NCBI GenBank assembly: GCA_000787465.1
Contig: JSYX01000340.1
Location: forward strand, 1-36,885
From: Thermomucor indicae-seudaticae
Lineage: Eukaryota; Mucoromycota; Mucoromycetes; Mucorales; Lichtheimiaceae
Direction: 5' to 3'
Length of the DNA stretch: 36,885 nt
Below, one piece after another: positions 36,453-36,885 of the stretch (the first letter of the stretch is position 1; each line of letters opens with the position of its first letter). The notes beneath the pieces were generated by a model. The model was given only the letters and a program-made list of their open reading frames with translations, searched no databases and had not been told where the DNA came from. The position numbers and the translations under genes are program-made.

Positions 36453-36885
36453 TGCAGCTTACAAGCAAATACTTTCTATCGATGCACTGTCACTGTTCAA
36501 ACTAAACACTCTATCCGAAAACAACGGGGATAGCGTTAAAGTTGCATGCAAGTCTGACGGTTTAACCAATGCAAGAAAATGCCCGGTTGACCCACGCCAG
36601 CTGGAACATTACAGTGGACCTGTAATTCATTATACTCTGCGCCGTACGGTAGAATCGCTTACCGGTAAGTTCTCTTGGTGTCTTACGCATTCCATGTCGA
36701 AATAAAGAGACACGGCCTGTCATTCTAAACGACCATTCGCTTTATGACAGCTTAATGAGCATAAAGACGTTGAAAACCAATATGAATGCTTGGGACCGGG
36801 GAAGCCCATGACTTTGAAGAGAGGATACTGTTTATTGATTGGACTTTTGCGCTACTTAAAAGGTATATTTTGCGTCAACTGTAAA
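36453..36885. other. No gene recognised at right edge
   Basis: About 430 bp without a supported coding frame. It may be the promoter or 5' part of a gene beyond the window; nothing here is distinctive. Confidence 0.35.

Overview
The window looks like nuclear DNA of an early-diverging fungus, most likely Mucoromycota. Protein-coding genes are cut by many 50-80 nt spliceosomal introns with short branch motifs (CTAAT/CTGAC-like) near the acceptor. The gene set is fungal (Trm4, a fungal-type polyol dehydrogenase, Dma-like FHA-RING, a MATA-type HMG box, a Ymc-like carrier, a Pex24p/DysF membrane protein), yet it includes a full-length DNA-PKcs, which ascomycete and basidiomycete models lack. All gene models below were built by eye from reading frames, splice phases and remembered family alignments; no searches were run.

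Layout. Positions 1-3296 are a repeat- and transposon-rich stretch: a broken Tc1/mariner transposase 3' half, a ~98 bp palindromic-ended MITE-like element, a GTCGG-rich segment, and a frameshifted ISXO2/Merlin-like transposase remnant. Then come TRM4 (tRNA m5C methyltransferase, 16 exons, 3297-6250), a zinc polyol dehydrogenase close to L-arabinitol 4-dehydrogenase (6549-7765), and on the minus strand a Dma1/Dma2-type FHA-RING E3 ligase (8032-9396). A 4.7 kb gene-poor stretch (9400-14196) holds at least one decayed ORF relic. An HMG-box transcription factor (14197-15141) follows.

Positions 15585-31213 hold the centrepiece, a DNA-PKcs (PRKDC) gene of about 60 exons, co-linear with the vertebrate protein from the N-terminal HEAT region through an S/TQ-rich ABCDE-like segment, FAT, kinase and FATC. 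Its catalytic motifs are intact. It contains one intron with the hallmarks of a minor-spliceosome (U12-type) AT-AC intron and three GC-AG introns. Downstream are a Ymc1-like mitochondrial carrier (31788-33033) with a fourth GC-AG intron and a 21-nt exon, a C1-transmembrane-DysF protein (33407-35254) whose frame closes only with a 2-nt exon, and a convergent secreted protein of unknown function (35414-36100, minus). The right edge has five tandem TTGACC hexamers and no supported gene.

The genes do not form an evident pathway; this is an ordinary fungal gene neighbourhood. The most notable signals are the intact fungal DNA-PKcs with conserved regulatory S/TQ sites and the collection of non-canonical splice sites, which implies an active minor spliceosome in this organism.
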